Shown piece after piece: positions 17,412 to 29,609 of a DNA stretch of 64,000 bases; the first letter of the stretch is position 1, and each line of letters opens with the position of its first letter. The notes under the pieces are model-generated. The model ran no database searches. It was not told the origin of the DNA and saw only the letters and a list, made by a program, of their open reading frames with translations. The position numbers and the translations under genes are program-made. Origin of the DNA: Thalassobaculum litoreum DSM 18839 (GTDB lineage Bacteria; Pseudomonadota; Alphaproteobacteria; Thalassobaculales; Thalassobaculaceae); NCBI RefSeq assembly GCF_900102465.1, contig NZ_FNBW01000018.1, forward strand, positions 56,678-120,677. The letters run 5' to 3'.

Positions 17412-18746
17412 TCAGACCGGCTCGATGAACAACCGGCCGACGGCACCCCGGTCACCCTTCCCGGTCGCGCCGGTCGGCAGGGCCTCGACGACCTTCAGGC
17501 GTGACGGCAGCTTGTAGCGCTCCAGCCGCTCGCCTGCCCAGGCCAGCACCCGCTCCGGTACCGGCTCGCGGCCCGGTGCGGCGGTGATGACGGCGATCAC
17601 CGCCTCGCCCGACTGCGGATCGGGCACGCCGGCGACCAGGGCGCCCGCCACGTCCGGATGGGCGGCCAGCACCGCCTCCACCTCCAGCGGCGCCACCTTC
17701 ATGCCGCCGCGGTTGATCAGGTCCTTGGCCCGGCCGACCAGGGTCACCCGCCCGTCGTCGCGCAGCTGCGCCAGATCGCCCGTGCGGAAATAGCCGTCGT
17801 CGTCGAACGCCTCGGCCGTGCGCTGCGGATCGCGCAGGTAGCCGACCATGCCGTAGGGCGAGCGGATCTGCAGTTCGCCGTCCTCGGCGATCCGCGTCTC
17901 GATATCGCCGCCCGGCCGCCCGAGCGATCCCGACGCGGCGTCGTATTCCGGCGGATCGACGAAGAAATCGCAGGTGCCGGTCTCGGTCAGCCCGTAGATG
18001 TCGCCGATCCCGACCCCCGGCCAGGCGCCCCGGATCTTCGCGCCGAGCCCCGCCGGCAGCACCTCGCCGCCGGCCATCACCGCCCCCGCCCAGCCCGGCA
18101 GTGCGGCCGTCTCCGGCCGGTCCAGCAGCCCGCGCAGCAGGGTCGGCACGGCCGGGAGCCGGTCGACGTCGCGCCGCGCCAGCACCGCCGCCACCGCATC
18201 GACGGAGAGTTTCTCGGGAAACACCAGCGTGCCGCCGGACAGCAGGGTCAGCCACGTCACCCATTGACCGAAGCTGAAGGTCAGCTGCAGTGCCAGCAGG
18301 GTGCGCCGCCCGTCCTGCCATCCGGTCTCGCGCCGGATCATCTGGAGCTTCGCCGCCTGCCGTTCCGCCGACAGCACCGCCGCCTTCGGCGCGCCGGTCG
18401 TGCCGGAGGTGAAGACGATGGTCGACGCGCCGTGCAGCATCGGGTCCGGAACCAGCCGGGCGACCAGCTCCTCGATCCGGGCCCGCGGCGTCGCCCGGTG
18501 GATCGGCACCGCCACGCCGTCGGCCCGATAGACCGCCAGCAGCTCGATCAGATCGACCGGGCTGTTGTCCACCAGGACCGGGCACGGCCGGAAGGCGCCG
18601 ACGCCCTCCCCTTTGAGCTCGAGCGCCCGCGTCTCCGACCGGCGCAGCAGGTCGCCATGGGTCAGGGTCGCTCCCTGTCGTTCGATCGCGGGCGCGTCGC
18701 CATGGGCCGCCATGGCCGCGAACAGGGTATCGGCGAACACGGTCAT
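17412..18746 (-). CDS. AMP-dependent acyl-CoA synthetase/ligase (short)
   Basis: A 444-residue ANL-superfamily enzyme, shorter than the usual 500-550. Core motifs are intact: IVFTSGTTGAPKAAV (about 110-124) for ATP, GDIYGLTETG for the adenylate, YFRTGDLAQ, GRAKDLINRGGMKV at the hinge, and a C-terminal TGATGKGDR with the catalytic Lys. The missing length is in the N-terminal subdomain. It would activate a carboxylic acid as a CoA thioester. It is divergent from a canonical enoyl-CoA hydratase (76-base gap), consistent with joint use in acid catabolism. Confidence 0.85.
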   Translation of the reverse strand: MTVFADTLFAAMAAHGDAPAIERQGATLTHGDLLRRSETRALELKGEGVGAFRPCPVLVDNSPVDLIELLAVYRADGVAVPIHRATPRARIEELVARLVPDPMLHGASTIVFTSGTTGAPKAAVLSAERQAAKLQMIRRETGWQDGRRTLLALQLTFSFGQWVTWLTLLSGGTLVFPEKLSVDAVAAVLARRDVDRLPAVPTLLRGLLDRPETAALPGWAGAVMAGGEVLPAGLGAKIRGAWPGVGIGDIYGLTETGTCDFFVDPPEYDAASGSLGRPGGDIETRIAEDGELQIRSPYGMVGYLRDPQRTAEAFDDDGYFRTGDLAQLRDDGRVTLVGRAKDLINRGGMKVAPLEVEAVLAAHPDVAGALVAGVPDPQSGEAVIAVITAAPGREPVPERVLAWAGERLERYKLPSRLKVVEALPTGATGKGDRGAVGRLFIEPV

Positions 18747-18822
18747 CGGCGGGGCAGACAGAACGGGAGCATGATCATACCCTCATCCTCACCCGCCCCA
18801 AGCAAACGGACAAGCCACAGCC

Positions 18823-19644
18823 ATGACCGACACCGTTCTCTACGAGCGCCGGGGCAAGGTCGCCCTGATCACCCTGAACCGGCCGGAGCGCCTCAACGCG
18901 ATGGATCAGGACATGCTGAAGGCGCTGGAAACGGCCTGCGACAAGGCCGAGGCGGACGATGAGGTCGGCGCCGTGGTCGTCACCGGGGCCGGCAAGGCCT
19001 TCTCCTCCGGCTTCGACCTGCAGGCCCAGGCGCGCAACACCCCGAAGGGCGTGGCCGAATGGCGGCCGGTGCTGCGCCGCGACTTCGACTGCACCATGCG
19101 GTTCTGGCACATGAGCAAGCCGACGGTGGCCGCCGTGCACGGTCCGGCGCTGGCGGGCGCCTGCGAGCTGACCATGGCCTGCGACATCACCGTGGCCGCC
19201 GAGGACGCGATCTTCGGCGAGCCGGAGGTGAAGTTCGGCGCCGGCATCGTCACCATGATCCTGCCCTGGGTCGTCGGCCCGAAACGGGCGAAGGAGATCA
19301 TCCTGCTCGGCCTGGACGACATTCCCGCCGCCGAGGCCAAGGAGATGGGACTGATCAACCGCATCGTGCCGGTCGGCCAGGACGTGGAGGTGGCGCTGAC
19401 CCTGGCCCGGCGCATGGCCGCCATGGACCGCACCCTGATCCGCGAGACCAAGCGAGCGGTGAACCGGACCTACGAGCTGATGGGCATGGGCACGGCCCTG
19501 GAATCCGCCCTGGAGGTGGACATGCTGATCGAGGGCGAGGGCATGGCGACCAAGAATCACTTTCTCGAGATCGCCCGGTCCGACGGCCTGCGCGCGGCCT
19601 TGAAATGGCGCGAGGAGCGGGCCGCCGAGGGGGAACGGGAATAG
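18823..19644 (+). CDS. Enoyl-CoA hydratase/isomerase
   Basis: A 273-residue crotonase with both catalytic glutamates in place: Glu115 in GACELTMACDI and Glu135 in FGEPEVKFG, 20 residues apart as in known hydratases. The oxyanion segment is FSSGFDLQAQ (60-69). It is probably a genuine 2-enoyl-CoA hydratase working with the CoA ligase encoded divergently. The C-terminal 25 residues are charged. It contrasts with the crotonase at 6504-7253, which lacks both Glu. Confidence 0.9.
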   Translation: MTDTVLYERRGKVALITLNRPERLNAMDQDMLKALETACDKAEADDEVGAVVVTGAGKAFSSGFDLQAQARNTPKGVAEWRPVLRRDFDCTMRFWHMSKPTVAAVHGPALAGACELTMACDITVAAEDAIFGEPEVKFGAGIVTMILPWVVGPKRAKEIILLGLDDIPAAEAKEMGLINRIVPVGQDVEVALTLARRMAAMDRTLIRETKRAVNRTYELMGMGTALESALEVDMLIEGEGMATKNHFLEIARSDGLRAALKWREERAAEGERE

Positions 19645-19736
19645 TTGGACCCTGGACGGCCACCCCCGCGATACACATCTTTGACCGGCGCGCCCGATGA
19701 CATCGCGCCCACCTCACCGCGCGCAAGGAGGACAGA

Positions 19737-20207
19737 ATGGCGAAGGCGATCTTTGGTGCGGGCTGCTTCTGGAGCCCCGAGGAGCAGTTCCGCAAGGTAC
19801 CCGGCGTGACCGACGTGGCCGTGGGCTATGCCGGCGGCGCCAAGGAAAACCCGACCTACGAGGAGGTCTGCACCGGCAACACCGGCCACGCCGAAGTGGT
19901 CGAGGTCGAATACGACCCGGAGAAGGTGGCCTATGAGGATCTGCTGGAGGTGTTCTTCGACATCCACGACCCGACCCAGGTGAACCGCCAGGGCCCGGAC
20001 GTGGGCACCCAGTACCGCTCGGCCGTGTTCTACGAAGACGCGGAACAGGAAGCGGCGGCCCGGGCGGTAAAGGAGAAGCTGGCGGCGCGCGGCGTGCCGG
20101 TGGCCACCGAGATCAGCAAGGCCGACACCTTCTGGCGGGCCGAGGAATATCACCAGCAGTTCCTGGCCAAGCGCCGCAAGGGCGTGTCCGGGAACCTGTT
20201 CCGGTGA
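19737..20207 (+). CDS. msrA: Peptide-methionine (S)-S-oxide reductase
   Basis: A 156-residue MsrA. The catalytic Cys10 lies in GAGCFW, followed by the family segments [48 protein letters not shown] in outline, and EEYHQQF. It repairs S-epimer methionine sulfoxide in proteins and free methionine, using thioredoxin. No C-terminal recycling cysteine is seen, so it is a short form. AAGGAGG lies just upstream. Its stop overlaps the cupin gene start (GTGA). Confidence 0.95.
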   Translation: MAKAIFGAGCFWSPEEQFRKVPGVTDVAVGYAGGAKENPTYEEVCTGNTGHAEVVEVEYDPEKVAYEDLLEVFFDIHDPTQVNRQGPDVGTQYRSAVFYEDAEQEAAARAVKEKLAARGVPVATEISKADTFWRAEEYHQQFLAKRRKGVSGNLFR

Positions 20208-20878
20208 GCGATCCGGCCGATGGGCTGAACAGCGATCTGTCGCTGTTCGCCCGTATCGACACCAACGAGATCGACTGGCAGCCGAGCCCCAGCCCCAGCG
20301 TCTTCCGTAAGCGCCTCGACCTCGCCGGAGACAAGGAGGCGAGCCGGGTCACTTCGGTGGTGCGCTACGAACCCGACAGCCGGTTCCACAGCCATCCGCA
20401 TCCGGACGGCGAGGAGATCCTAGTGCTGGAAGGGGTGTTCTCCGACGAGCACGGCGCCTATCCGGCCGGCACCTTCCTGCTGAACCCGGAAGGCTTCGAG
20501 CATGCTCCGCGATCGACCGACGGCTGCGTGCTGTTCGTGAAGCTGCGGCAGTATCCGGGCGTGCGGCGCCAACTCACCGTGGACACCGCGACGGGGTCCT
20601 GGCGCCAAGGTCTCTCCGAGGGGATCGAGGTGCAGGATCTCTATCGCGAGGATGGCCATCCCGAGCATATCCGTCTCGCCCGCTTCGCCCCCGGGGCATC
20701 GACGCCGGAGCATGAGCATGCCGGCGGCGAGGAGGTTTTCGTGCTCCAGGGATCGGTGGAGGACGAGTTCGGCCTGCATCCCGCCGGCACCTGGGTCCGC
20801 TACCCGGCCGGCTCGCGCCACACGGCGCGGTCGTCCGGCGGCGCCCTGCTCTACGTAAAAAGCGGCCATCTCGGCTAG
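20204..20878 (+). CDS. Double-cupin (ChrR-like) protein
   Basis: A 224-residue protein with two cupin domains. The first metal site is in [17 protein letters not shown] (H62, H64, H66, E70) and the second in [16 protein letters not shown] (H170, H172, E176, with H206). It resembles the ChrR cupin domain, but there is no zinc-finger anti-sigma region and no sigma factor nearby. The start is GTG 20204, overlapping the msrA stop by four bases, so the two are translated together. A role in oxidative-stress chemistry is an inference from that coupling. Confidence 0.8.
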   Translation: MSDPADGLNSDLSLFARIDTNEIDWQPSPSPSVFRKRLDLAGDKEASRVTSVVRYEPDSRFHSHPHPDGEEILVLEGVFSDEHGAYPAGTFLLNPEGFEHAPRSTDGCVLFVKLRQYPGVRRQLTVDTATGSWRQGLSEGIEVQDLYREDGHPEHIRLARFAPGASTPEHEHAGGEEVFVLQGSVEDEFGLHPAGTWVRYPAGSRHTARSSGGALLYVKSGHLG

Positions 20879-20970
20879 GTAGTCGCCCCGCCCGCCGGTC
20901 CGATATCCGGGGGCGTGCCGCAGGGCCCGCATCGCGCTATCCTCCCCGCATATCAAAGGGAGGAAACCAA

Positions 20971-21708
20971 ATGGCGAAAATCGCTCTCGTTACCGGTGGA
21001 TCGCGCGGCATCGGCGCCGCTACCTGCCGCCTGCTGGCCCGCGAGGGCTGGGACGTCGCCGTCAACTATGCCGGCAATGCCGAGGCCGCAGAGAAGGTGG
21101 CCACCGATGTGCGTGCCGCCGGTCGCCGGGCCATGACGGTCCAGGCCGATGTGGGCGACGAGGCCCAGGTGGTCGCCATGTTTGAGGCGGTCGAAAAGGA
21201 ACTGGGCCCGATCGACGGGCTGGTCAATTCCGCCGGCATCATCGGCCCGGTCGGCCGGGTCGATGCCCTGAAACCCGCCGATATCGACCGGGTGCTGAAG
21301 ACCAACGTGGTCGGCTGCATCCTCGCCTGCCGGGAGGCGGTGAAGCGGATGTCCACCAAACACGGCGGCAAGGGCGGGGCGATCGTCAACGTTTCCTCCG
21401 GCTCGGCCTATCTCGGCAATCCGGGTACCCAGGTGATGTACGCGATCTCCAAGGGGGCGGTGAACTCGCTGCATATCGGCCTCAGCCAGGAAGTCGCCGG
21501 CGAGGGCATCCGGGTGAACGCCGTCTCCCCCGGCATGACCGCCACCGAGATGGTCACCGAGGAGGCGGCCGCCGCCAATGTGGGCCGCATCCCCATGGGC
21601 CGCCTTGGCGAGCCGGAGGAGATCGCCGAGGCCATCGTCTGGCTGATGAGCGACCGGGCCGCCTACACGGCCGGCGCCAACATCCGGGTCGCGGGCGGCC
21701 GACCGTAG
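20971..21708 (+). CDS. SDR family oxidoreductase (FabG-like)
   Basis: A 245-residue classical SDR. TGGSRGIG (8-15) binds the cofactor, NSAG is at 86-89, catalytic Ser is in NVSSGSAYLG, and Tyr157 and Lys161 lie in YAISK. The C-terminal YTAGANIRVAGGRP is the usual end of FabG-like enzymes. It could be a 3-oxoacyl or glucose-type dehydrogenase; no fatty-acid genes are near, so I do not call it fabG. GGGAGG precedes ATG 20971. Confidence 0.88.
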   Translation: MAKIALVTGGSRGIGAATCRLLAREGWDVAVNYAGNAEAAEKVATDVRAAGRRAMTVQADVGDEAQVVAMFEAVEKELGPIDGLVNSAGIIGPVGRVDALKPADIDRVLKTNVVGCILACREAVKRMSTKHGGKGGAIVNVSSGSAYLGNPGTQVMYAISKGAVNSLHIGLSQEVAGEGIRVNAVSPGMTATEMVTEEAAAANVGRIPMGRLGEPEEIAEAIVWLMSDRAAYTAGANIRVAGGRP

Positions 21709-21804
21709 GGGGAAGCGCCGCCCGCGAAAAGGAACAAAAAAAGAACTTTTCACCCCGGGCGCGCGCTGGCACTCTGCCGGACCAAATGATGGGGAGGACA
21801 TGCC

Positions 21805-22236
21805 ATGGTTGACCATCCGGCGCGCACAGGCGGCTGCATGTGCGGCGGCGTGCGTTACAAGATCACCGGTCCGATCAAGCAGATCGTCGCCTGCCATTGC
21901 CGCGAATGCCGGCGGATGACCGGGCACTTCCTGCCCTCGTTCGACGTGTGGAACGAGCATTTCGAGATGGTCGAGAGCCGGGATCTCGGCTGGTACCGGT
22001 CCGCGCCGAAGAGCCGGCGCGGCTTCTGCAAGACCTGCGGCTGCTCGATCTTCTTCCGTATGGACGGCGGCGAGAAGATGTCCATCGCCGCCGGCTCCCT
22101 CGATGACGGCTGCGACGGCGACCTGCAGATCGCCGCGCACATCTTCACCGCGGAGAAGGGCGACTATTACGACCTGGACGACGCCCCGGCCTACACCGAT
22201 GGCGGCGACAGCGTCCCGATGCCGCCCCGGGGGTAG
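21805..22236 (+). CDS. GFA family protein (CENP-V/GFA zinc domain)
   Basis: A 143-residue protein with the full cysteine pattern of the glutathione-dependent formaldehyde-activating family: GGCMCGGVRY (C11, C13), CHCRECRRMTG (C30, C32, C35) and FCKTCGC (C75, C78, C80). These bind two zinc ions. Members catalyse or assist glutathione adduct chemistry, but many are uncharacterised. GGGGAGG lies a few bases before the start. It is convergent with the HEPN-like gene, 6 bases apart. Confidence 0.88.
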   Translation: MVDHPARTGGCMCGGVRYKITGPIKQIVACHCRECRRMTGHFLPSFDVWNEHFEMVESRDLGWYRSAPKSRRGFCKTCGCSIFFRMDGGEKMSIAAGSLDDGCDGDLQIAAHIFTAEKGDYYDLDDAPAYTDGGDSVPMPPRG

Positions 22237-22242
22237 CGCGCC

Positions 22243-22734
22243 TTACGCCGCCCCCGCCAGGGCGTCGGCCATCAGTTCCACCGCCTTGCGGGCCTCCTGT
22301 TCCAGGCGCGCGGCCTCCAGGGCGAGTTCGCGGGCGGTGATCGCCGGCAGCCGGTCGTCGTTATGGACGTAGCCGTTGCGCTTGTCGCGCAGCCAGACGT
22401 AGTCGCGGCCGAAGCGCACGGTGTTCAGATGCAGCCCACCGCCCCCACCGGCGCGCCCTCCGGCGCTCATGCCGACCGCCACATCCGCCTCCTCCATCTC
22501 CCAGTCGTCATGCCCGACCTGGTCGGCCACGTCGCTGTCGATAGCGGTCTGGGCGAGGATGACGGCGGTCACCCAGGCACCGGCGGCGAAGACCCGGCGC
22601 AGCTCGGTGAGGATCGCTTCGGTCTGTGCGTCGACCTGGAGCGGACCGCCGCCGCCGGCCCGGCGCAGCCGGTCGTCGAACCAGCGCAGGCGCTCGGTCC
22701 ACTGCCGATGGGACGGGGGATCGATCAGCGTCAT
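22243..22734 (-). CDS. Hypothetical protein with HEPN-like RNxxxH motif
   Basis: A 163-residue mostly helical protein with a Gly-rich loop (GGRAGGGGG near 92-100). Residues 115-124 read LRDKRNGYVH, an R-N-x3-H pattern like the catalytic or structural motif of HEPN domains (helix 4). A preceding helix with AVILAQTAIDSDVADQV fits the HEPN four-helix bundle. No nucleotidyltransferase partner is next to it, so a classical MNT-HEPN toxin pair is not supported. The family assignment is an inference from the motif. Confidence 0.6.
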   Translation of the reverse strand: MTLIDPPSHRQWTERLRWFDDRLRRAGGGGPLQVDAQTEAILTELRRVFAAGAWVTAVILAQTAIDSDVADQVGHDDWEMEEADVAVGMSAGGRAGGGGGLHLNTVRFGRDYVWLRDKRNGYVHNDDRLPAITARELALEAARLEQEARKAVELMADALAGAA

Positions 22735-22864
22735 CGCAGCCTCCTCGCGTCGTCTCTACGAGAACGATACGGCCTGGCGTCGGTTTCGTCAGCCGGCGGC
22801 GGGAGCCTAGAGCTTTCATGCGGCAGGGGCGCGGTAGGGCCGCGGCAGTCGCCTGCCGGCGCCG

Positions 22865-22908
22865 CCGAATCGATCCCAGGCCGAATCGATTCCAGGCCTA
22901 ATCGAGCC
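22865..22908. repeat. 16-bp tandem repeat, 2.75 copies, at the end of acyP
   Basis: CCGAATCGATCCCAGG (22865-22880) is followed by CCGAATCGATTCCAGG (22881-22896) and a partial, diverged copy to 22908. It touches the TAG stop of acyP. It is not a terminator-like structure. Confidence 0.75.
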
Positions 22909-23192
22909 TACGCCGAGGCGATCTGCACGAAATACGGGCCGAGATCCGGATCGTCGTCGACCGTCGCCTCCACCACGTCCTGGACCTGGGCCATGGGCGG
23001 TCCCCGCCGGCACCGGGTGGCCAGGGCGTCCAGTTCGTCCGGTTCGCCGCGGGCGGTGATCTCGACCGCACCGTCCTGCCGGTTGCGGACCCAGCCGACA
23101 AGGCCGAGTTCCTTGGCGGTGCCGATGGTCCAGGCGCGGTAGGCCACGCCCTGCACCCGGCCGGTGACGGTCAGGTGTCGGGTCTCGGCCAT
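22908..23192 (-). CDS. acyP: Acylphosphatase
   Basis: A 94-residue acylphosphatase. The phosphate loop GRVQGVAYR holds the catalytic Arg19, and GWVRNRQDG holds the catalytic Asn37. It hydrolyses acyl phosphates such as carbamoyl or acetyl phosphate in the cytoplasm. AGGAGG sits 6 bases before ATG 23192. It follows pccA by 14 bases on the same strand, so it is probably the last gene of the carboxylase unit. Confidence 0.93.
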   Translation of the reverse strand: MAETRHLTVTGRVQGVAYRAWTIGTAKELGLVGWVRNRQDGAVEITARGEPDELDALATRCRRGPPMAQVQDVVEATVDDDPDLGPYFVQIASA

Positions 23193-23206
23193 GTAAGCCT
23201 CCTATT

Positions 23207-25195
<1,989 letters not shown>

Positions 25196-25224
25196 CGGAC
25201 CCAGTTCCCTGTTCTTTTCTCGTC

Positions 25225-25245
25225 GCCCTGAACTCGATTCAGGGC
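25225..25245. repeat. Palindrome in the pccB-pccA gap
   Basis: GCCCTGAA (25225-25232), five bases, TTCAGGGC (25238-25245), a perfect 8-bp stem. There is no T-tract on either side, so it is more likely a repeat or mRNA-stability hairpin than a terminator. Confidence 0.6.
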
Positions 25246-25280
25246 CAATTCACCAAGCTCGCAGCCGCCCCGCCCCTGGA

Positions 25281-25299
25281 TCCCGGATCAGGTCCGGGA
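25281..25299. repeat. REP-like palindrome, relative of the 15.3-15.5 kb array
   Basis: TCCCGGA, five bases, TCCGGGA: a 19-bp element with the same CCGGA-TCCGG core as the elements at 15401 and 15453. It lies between pccB and pccA. Confidence 0.65.
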
Positions 25300-25325
25300 A
25301 GACGGTCGGGGGTGCCCCGCAGCCG

Positions 25326-26858
<1,533 letters not shown>

Positions 26859-26955
26859 CGTCGATGCCCCTTACGCGTTTCCCACAGTCGTTCGGCCGGC
26901 GATCCTAGAGCAATTCTCCGGCATATGTGACCGGGAATTCATTCTGTTGGCGCGG

Positions 26956-27660
26956 TCAGCGTTCGCCGCTCACCAGGGTCTTGAACCGCTCGGCCGCCTT
27001 CATCTCGGCCAGCAGACCGCGCCGGCGCAGCTCGGCCTCGCGGTCCTGGCCCCATTTCTCCACCTGGAACGCCTCGTCGACCTGCGACAGCCCGAACGCC
27101 TCCGCGGCGCCCAGATCGCCGTCGAGGAAGGCGAGCGCCAGGATCAGCGAGCCGGTGATCGAGGTGGCGGTGTGCAACGGCGCCAGGGACCAGTCGTCGA
27201 CGGCCTCCACCGACGCGCGGAAGGCCGCCAATGCCTCCTCGGACTGCCGCACCGGCATCACGCCGGAGGTCACGACGAGGCGCATGGCCAGCCGCTTCTC
27301 CGCCCGCTCGCGCCACGGGGTCCATTGCGTGACCTGGCGGCCGACCAGTTCGTCCGGCCCGTCGGCCAGGAAGCACAGCAGGTCGGAGCCGCCGAAGCCG
27401 GCGATCTCGCCGACAACATGGTCGCGCTGGGGGGTGACCCGGTCGGTCACCGTGGCGGCGAAGCTCATCATCGCCATGGAGGACGGGTCGATCTTCTCGC
27501 CCTGGGCGTCCCATTCCTCGGCGATCGCCTCGGCCACGCCCCGTGTCGGCAGCCGCAGCGGACGCTTGGCGGGGGAGCTGAGGTTGCGATCGTCGAGGGT
27601 GACCAGGAAGGCACCGTCATCCGCCTCGCTCACGGCGACGGTCTTGTAGAAGCGTTTCAT
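26956..27660 (-). CDS. ATP12 family F1-ATPase assembly chaperone
   Basis: A 234-residue protein matching the ATP12 family. It begins KRFYKTVAVSEADDGAFLVTLDDR, with the family segment SPAKRPLRLPTRGVAEAIAEEWDAQ in outline, then SFAATVTDRV, the LLCFLADGPDELV segment and a C-terminal helical domain with EKWGQDREAE. In mitochondria ATP12 protects the F1 alpha subunit during assembly; alphaproteobacterial members are presumed to do the same. The gene follows asmA by 68 bases. Confidence 0.9.
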   Translation of the reverse strand: MKRFYKTVAVSEADDGAFLVTLDDRNLSSPAKRPLRLPTRGVAEAIAEEWDAQGEKIDPSSMAMMSFAATVTDRVTPQRDHVVGEIAGFGGSDLLCFLADGPDELVGRQVTQWTPWRERAEKRLAMRLVVTSGVMPVRQSEEALAAFRASVEAVDDWSLAPLHTATSITGSLILALAFLDGDLGAAEAFGLSQVDEAFQVEKWGQDREAELRRRGLLAEMKAAERFKTLVSGER

Positions 27661-27689
27661 GCGGGTCGTGTCTTTCCTCTATCAGTCTC

Positions 27690-27719
27690 GGCCTCTGTCG
27701 GTTTTGGCCTCTGTCGGTT
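27690..27719. repeat. 16-bp tandem duplication between asmA and the ATP12 gene
   Basis: GGCCTCTGTCGGTT is at 27690-27703 and again at 27706-27719 (period 16). It is gene-free sequence just upstream of the ATP12-family start. Confidence 0.7.
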
Positions 27720-27728
27720 CCCAATCGG

Positions 27729-29606
27729 CTATTCCACCGCCTTACGGAGACTGTCGAACAGGCCCTTGATGCCGCCGGGCTTGCCCGGCTGCTCGGTGGC
27801 GCCGGCATTCCCGCCGCTCGGCATCGGCTTGGTGCCCTGGGCCACCGCGACGGCCTCGGCGCAGGCCGGCTCCGTCGACCCAGACGACACGAAGGGCAGC
27901 ATCAGCGCCAGCGGTCCGGCGAGCGCGGCGCCGCCGACCAGGGAGCCGACGCCCTTGGCCACCGCCACCGGGTCGGGCGCGATGTCCGGGTCAGCGATCT
28001 TGCCGGTGATCAGGATCGGCGTGGCGAGGCTGACCAGGCTGGCGTCCTTCGGGCTGGGGGTCAGGCGCATGTCGAGGGTCTCGCGGGCGAGGTCGATCGT
28101 GCCCTCACCACCGACGGTCACCCGGTCGCTGTCGATCATCAGCGCGACCGTGTCGGCGACGCCGCGCTTCAGGGTCCAGCGGCCGACCGCGCAGTTCAGA
28201 GTGCCGCGGGCCGCCCCTTCCAGGAAGGGCAGGAACTTGGTCGTCAGGTCCGCGGCGATCAGTTCCCAGTCCTCGTTGGCGATCTTGCCGTCCTCGGTGG
28301 TGATCCAGGCGGTACCGGCGAGGCTGGCGATCATGTCGCGGATGCTGGCGCCGGAGGCGGTCAGGTCGACCGCCGCGTCGCCCTTCGCCTCCAGCGTCTC
28401 GGAGCCGTGCAGAGTGCGGGCGAGCTTGCCGAAATCGGCCCCCGTCCACGACGCCTTCAGGGCCTGGGTCGGCACCGCCTCGTTGGCGGCGATCGTGGCC
28501 GTGGCCTCGATCCTGCCGTCGGACAGCACCGCTTCGACGGGATCGAGACGCAGGGTTCCGTCGGTCAGCGTGGCGGTGGCGGCGATGTCCGTCACCGAAA
28601 GCTCGTCGGCGGAGAGGGAGGCCACCGCAAGTTTGATCTCGGCGTCCACCAGGCCGAGCAGCGCCAGCGGCAGGGCCGCCTCCAGCCCGTCGCCCGCTCC
28701 GTCCTCCCCGCCCTCGGGCAGGGTGACGGCGTCGCTCTTCAGGTCGGCCACCAGCCTCGGCCGCGCCCCGTCCAGGGCGAGCGAGGCGCTGCCGGTCACC
28801 GTGACCCCTTCGGCGGTCAGCGACAGCCGGTCGGCCTCCACCGAGGCCAGACCGCCGTCCTTGCCCAGGGCGTAGCGCAGGTTGGTGGCCAGCGCGATCT
28901 CGCGCGCGCCGATGCTGCCCGTCACGTCGATCGGCAGACTTGCCCCCGGCCGCAGCGCTTCCGCCACCGCCGGCAGGGTTCCGGTCAGCGTCACCGGATC
29001 ACCGTTCACATCGGCCTCGAGCGTGACGTCCAGCGGCCCGTTGCCCTCCCCGGCCTCGAGGTCGAGACGGTTGATCCGCACGGTCTGCGCCTCGGCATCC
29101 GGCGCCGGTTTCCAGCGCAGCACCACATCGACCAGTTCGACGCTGCGCATCAGCGGCACCGTCATCCCGCCGCCGCCGTCCCCAGCGCCGCCCCCAGTGC
29201 CGCCGCCAGTGCCGCCGCCGAGCTGCCAGTTGGAGGCCCCGTCCGCGTTGCGTTCCAGCAGGATGTCCACGTCGGCCAGCGCGATGTGTTGCACGTCCAG
29301 CGTGCCCGAGAGCAGCGGCACCACGTCCACCGCCACCTTCAGCTTGCCGACCGTGGCCATGTCCGGCCGGCTGCCCCAGTCGGCATTGGCGAAGTGAACC
29401 GTCTCGGTGCTGAGCGTCGGGCGCGGCGTCCAGGCGAGGTCGAGATCGCCCTCGATCGTCAGGTCTCGGCCGGTCGCCTCGGCCACAGCCGCCTCGATCT
29501 CCGACTTGTAGCTGTTCAGGTCCAGGGTCGCGACGAAGATCACCAAACCGATGACGACAATCGCGAGAACGCCGACGAGACCGGCGAGGACTTGGATCCA
29601 GCGCAT
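27729..29606 (-). CDS. AsmA family protein
   Basis: A 625-residue protein with one N-terminal membrane helix (about 5-27: IQVLAGLVGVLAIVVIGLVI) and a long periplasmic part of repeating beta segments. The opening DLNSYKSEIEAAVAEATGRDLTIEG-type region is the AsmA signature, and GTAWITTEDGKI with LTTKFLPFLEG lies in the conserved C-terminal AsmA_2 region. A Gly/Thr low-complexity stretch sits near residues 128-146. Relatives help lipid traffic to the outer membrane. It starts 3 bases after the HAD gene stop, with AGGAGG inside that gene. Confidence 0.88.
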   Translation of the reverse strand: MRWIQVLAGLVGVLAIVVIGLVIFVATLDLNSYKSEIEAAVAEATGRDLTIEGDLDLAWTPRPTLSTETVHFANADWGSRPDMATVGKLKVAVDVVPLLSGTLDVQHIALADVDILLERNADGASNWQLGGGTGGGTGGGAGDGGGGMTVPLMRSVELVDVVLRWKPAPDAEAQTVRINRLDLEAGEGNGPLDVTLEADVNGDPVTLTGTLPAVAEALRPGASLPIDVTGSIGAREIALATNLRYALGKDGGLASVEADRLSLTAEGVTVTGSASLALDGARPRLVADLKSDAVTLPEGGEDGAGDGLEAALPLALLGLVDAEIKLAVASLSADELSVTDIAATATLTDGTLRLDPVEAVLSDGRIEATATIAANEAVPTQALKASWTGADFGKLARTLHGSETLEAKGDAAVDLTASGASIRDMIASLAGTAWITTEDGKIANEDWELIAADLTTKFLPFLEGAARGTLNCAVGRWTLKRGVADTVALMIDSDRVTVGGEGTIDLARETLDMRLTPSPKDASLVSLATPILITGKIADPDIAPDPVAVAKGVGSLVGGAALAGPLALMLPFVSSGSTEPACAEAVAVAQGTKPMPSGGNAGATEQPGKPGGIKGLFDSLRKAVE

Positions 29607-29609
29607 GGT

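Noticed and set aside
22243..22734. MNT-HEPN toxin-antitoxin module
   Set aside because: Neither neighbour (GFA protein, acylphosphatase) is a nucleotidyltransferase, so only a HEPN-like single gene is supportable.
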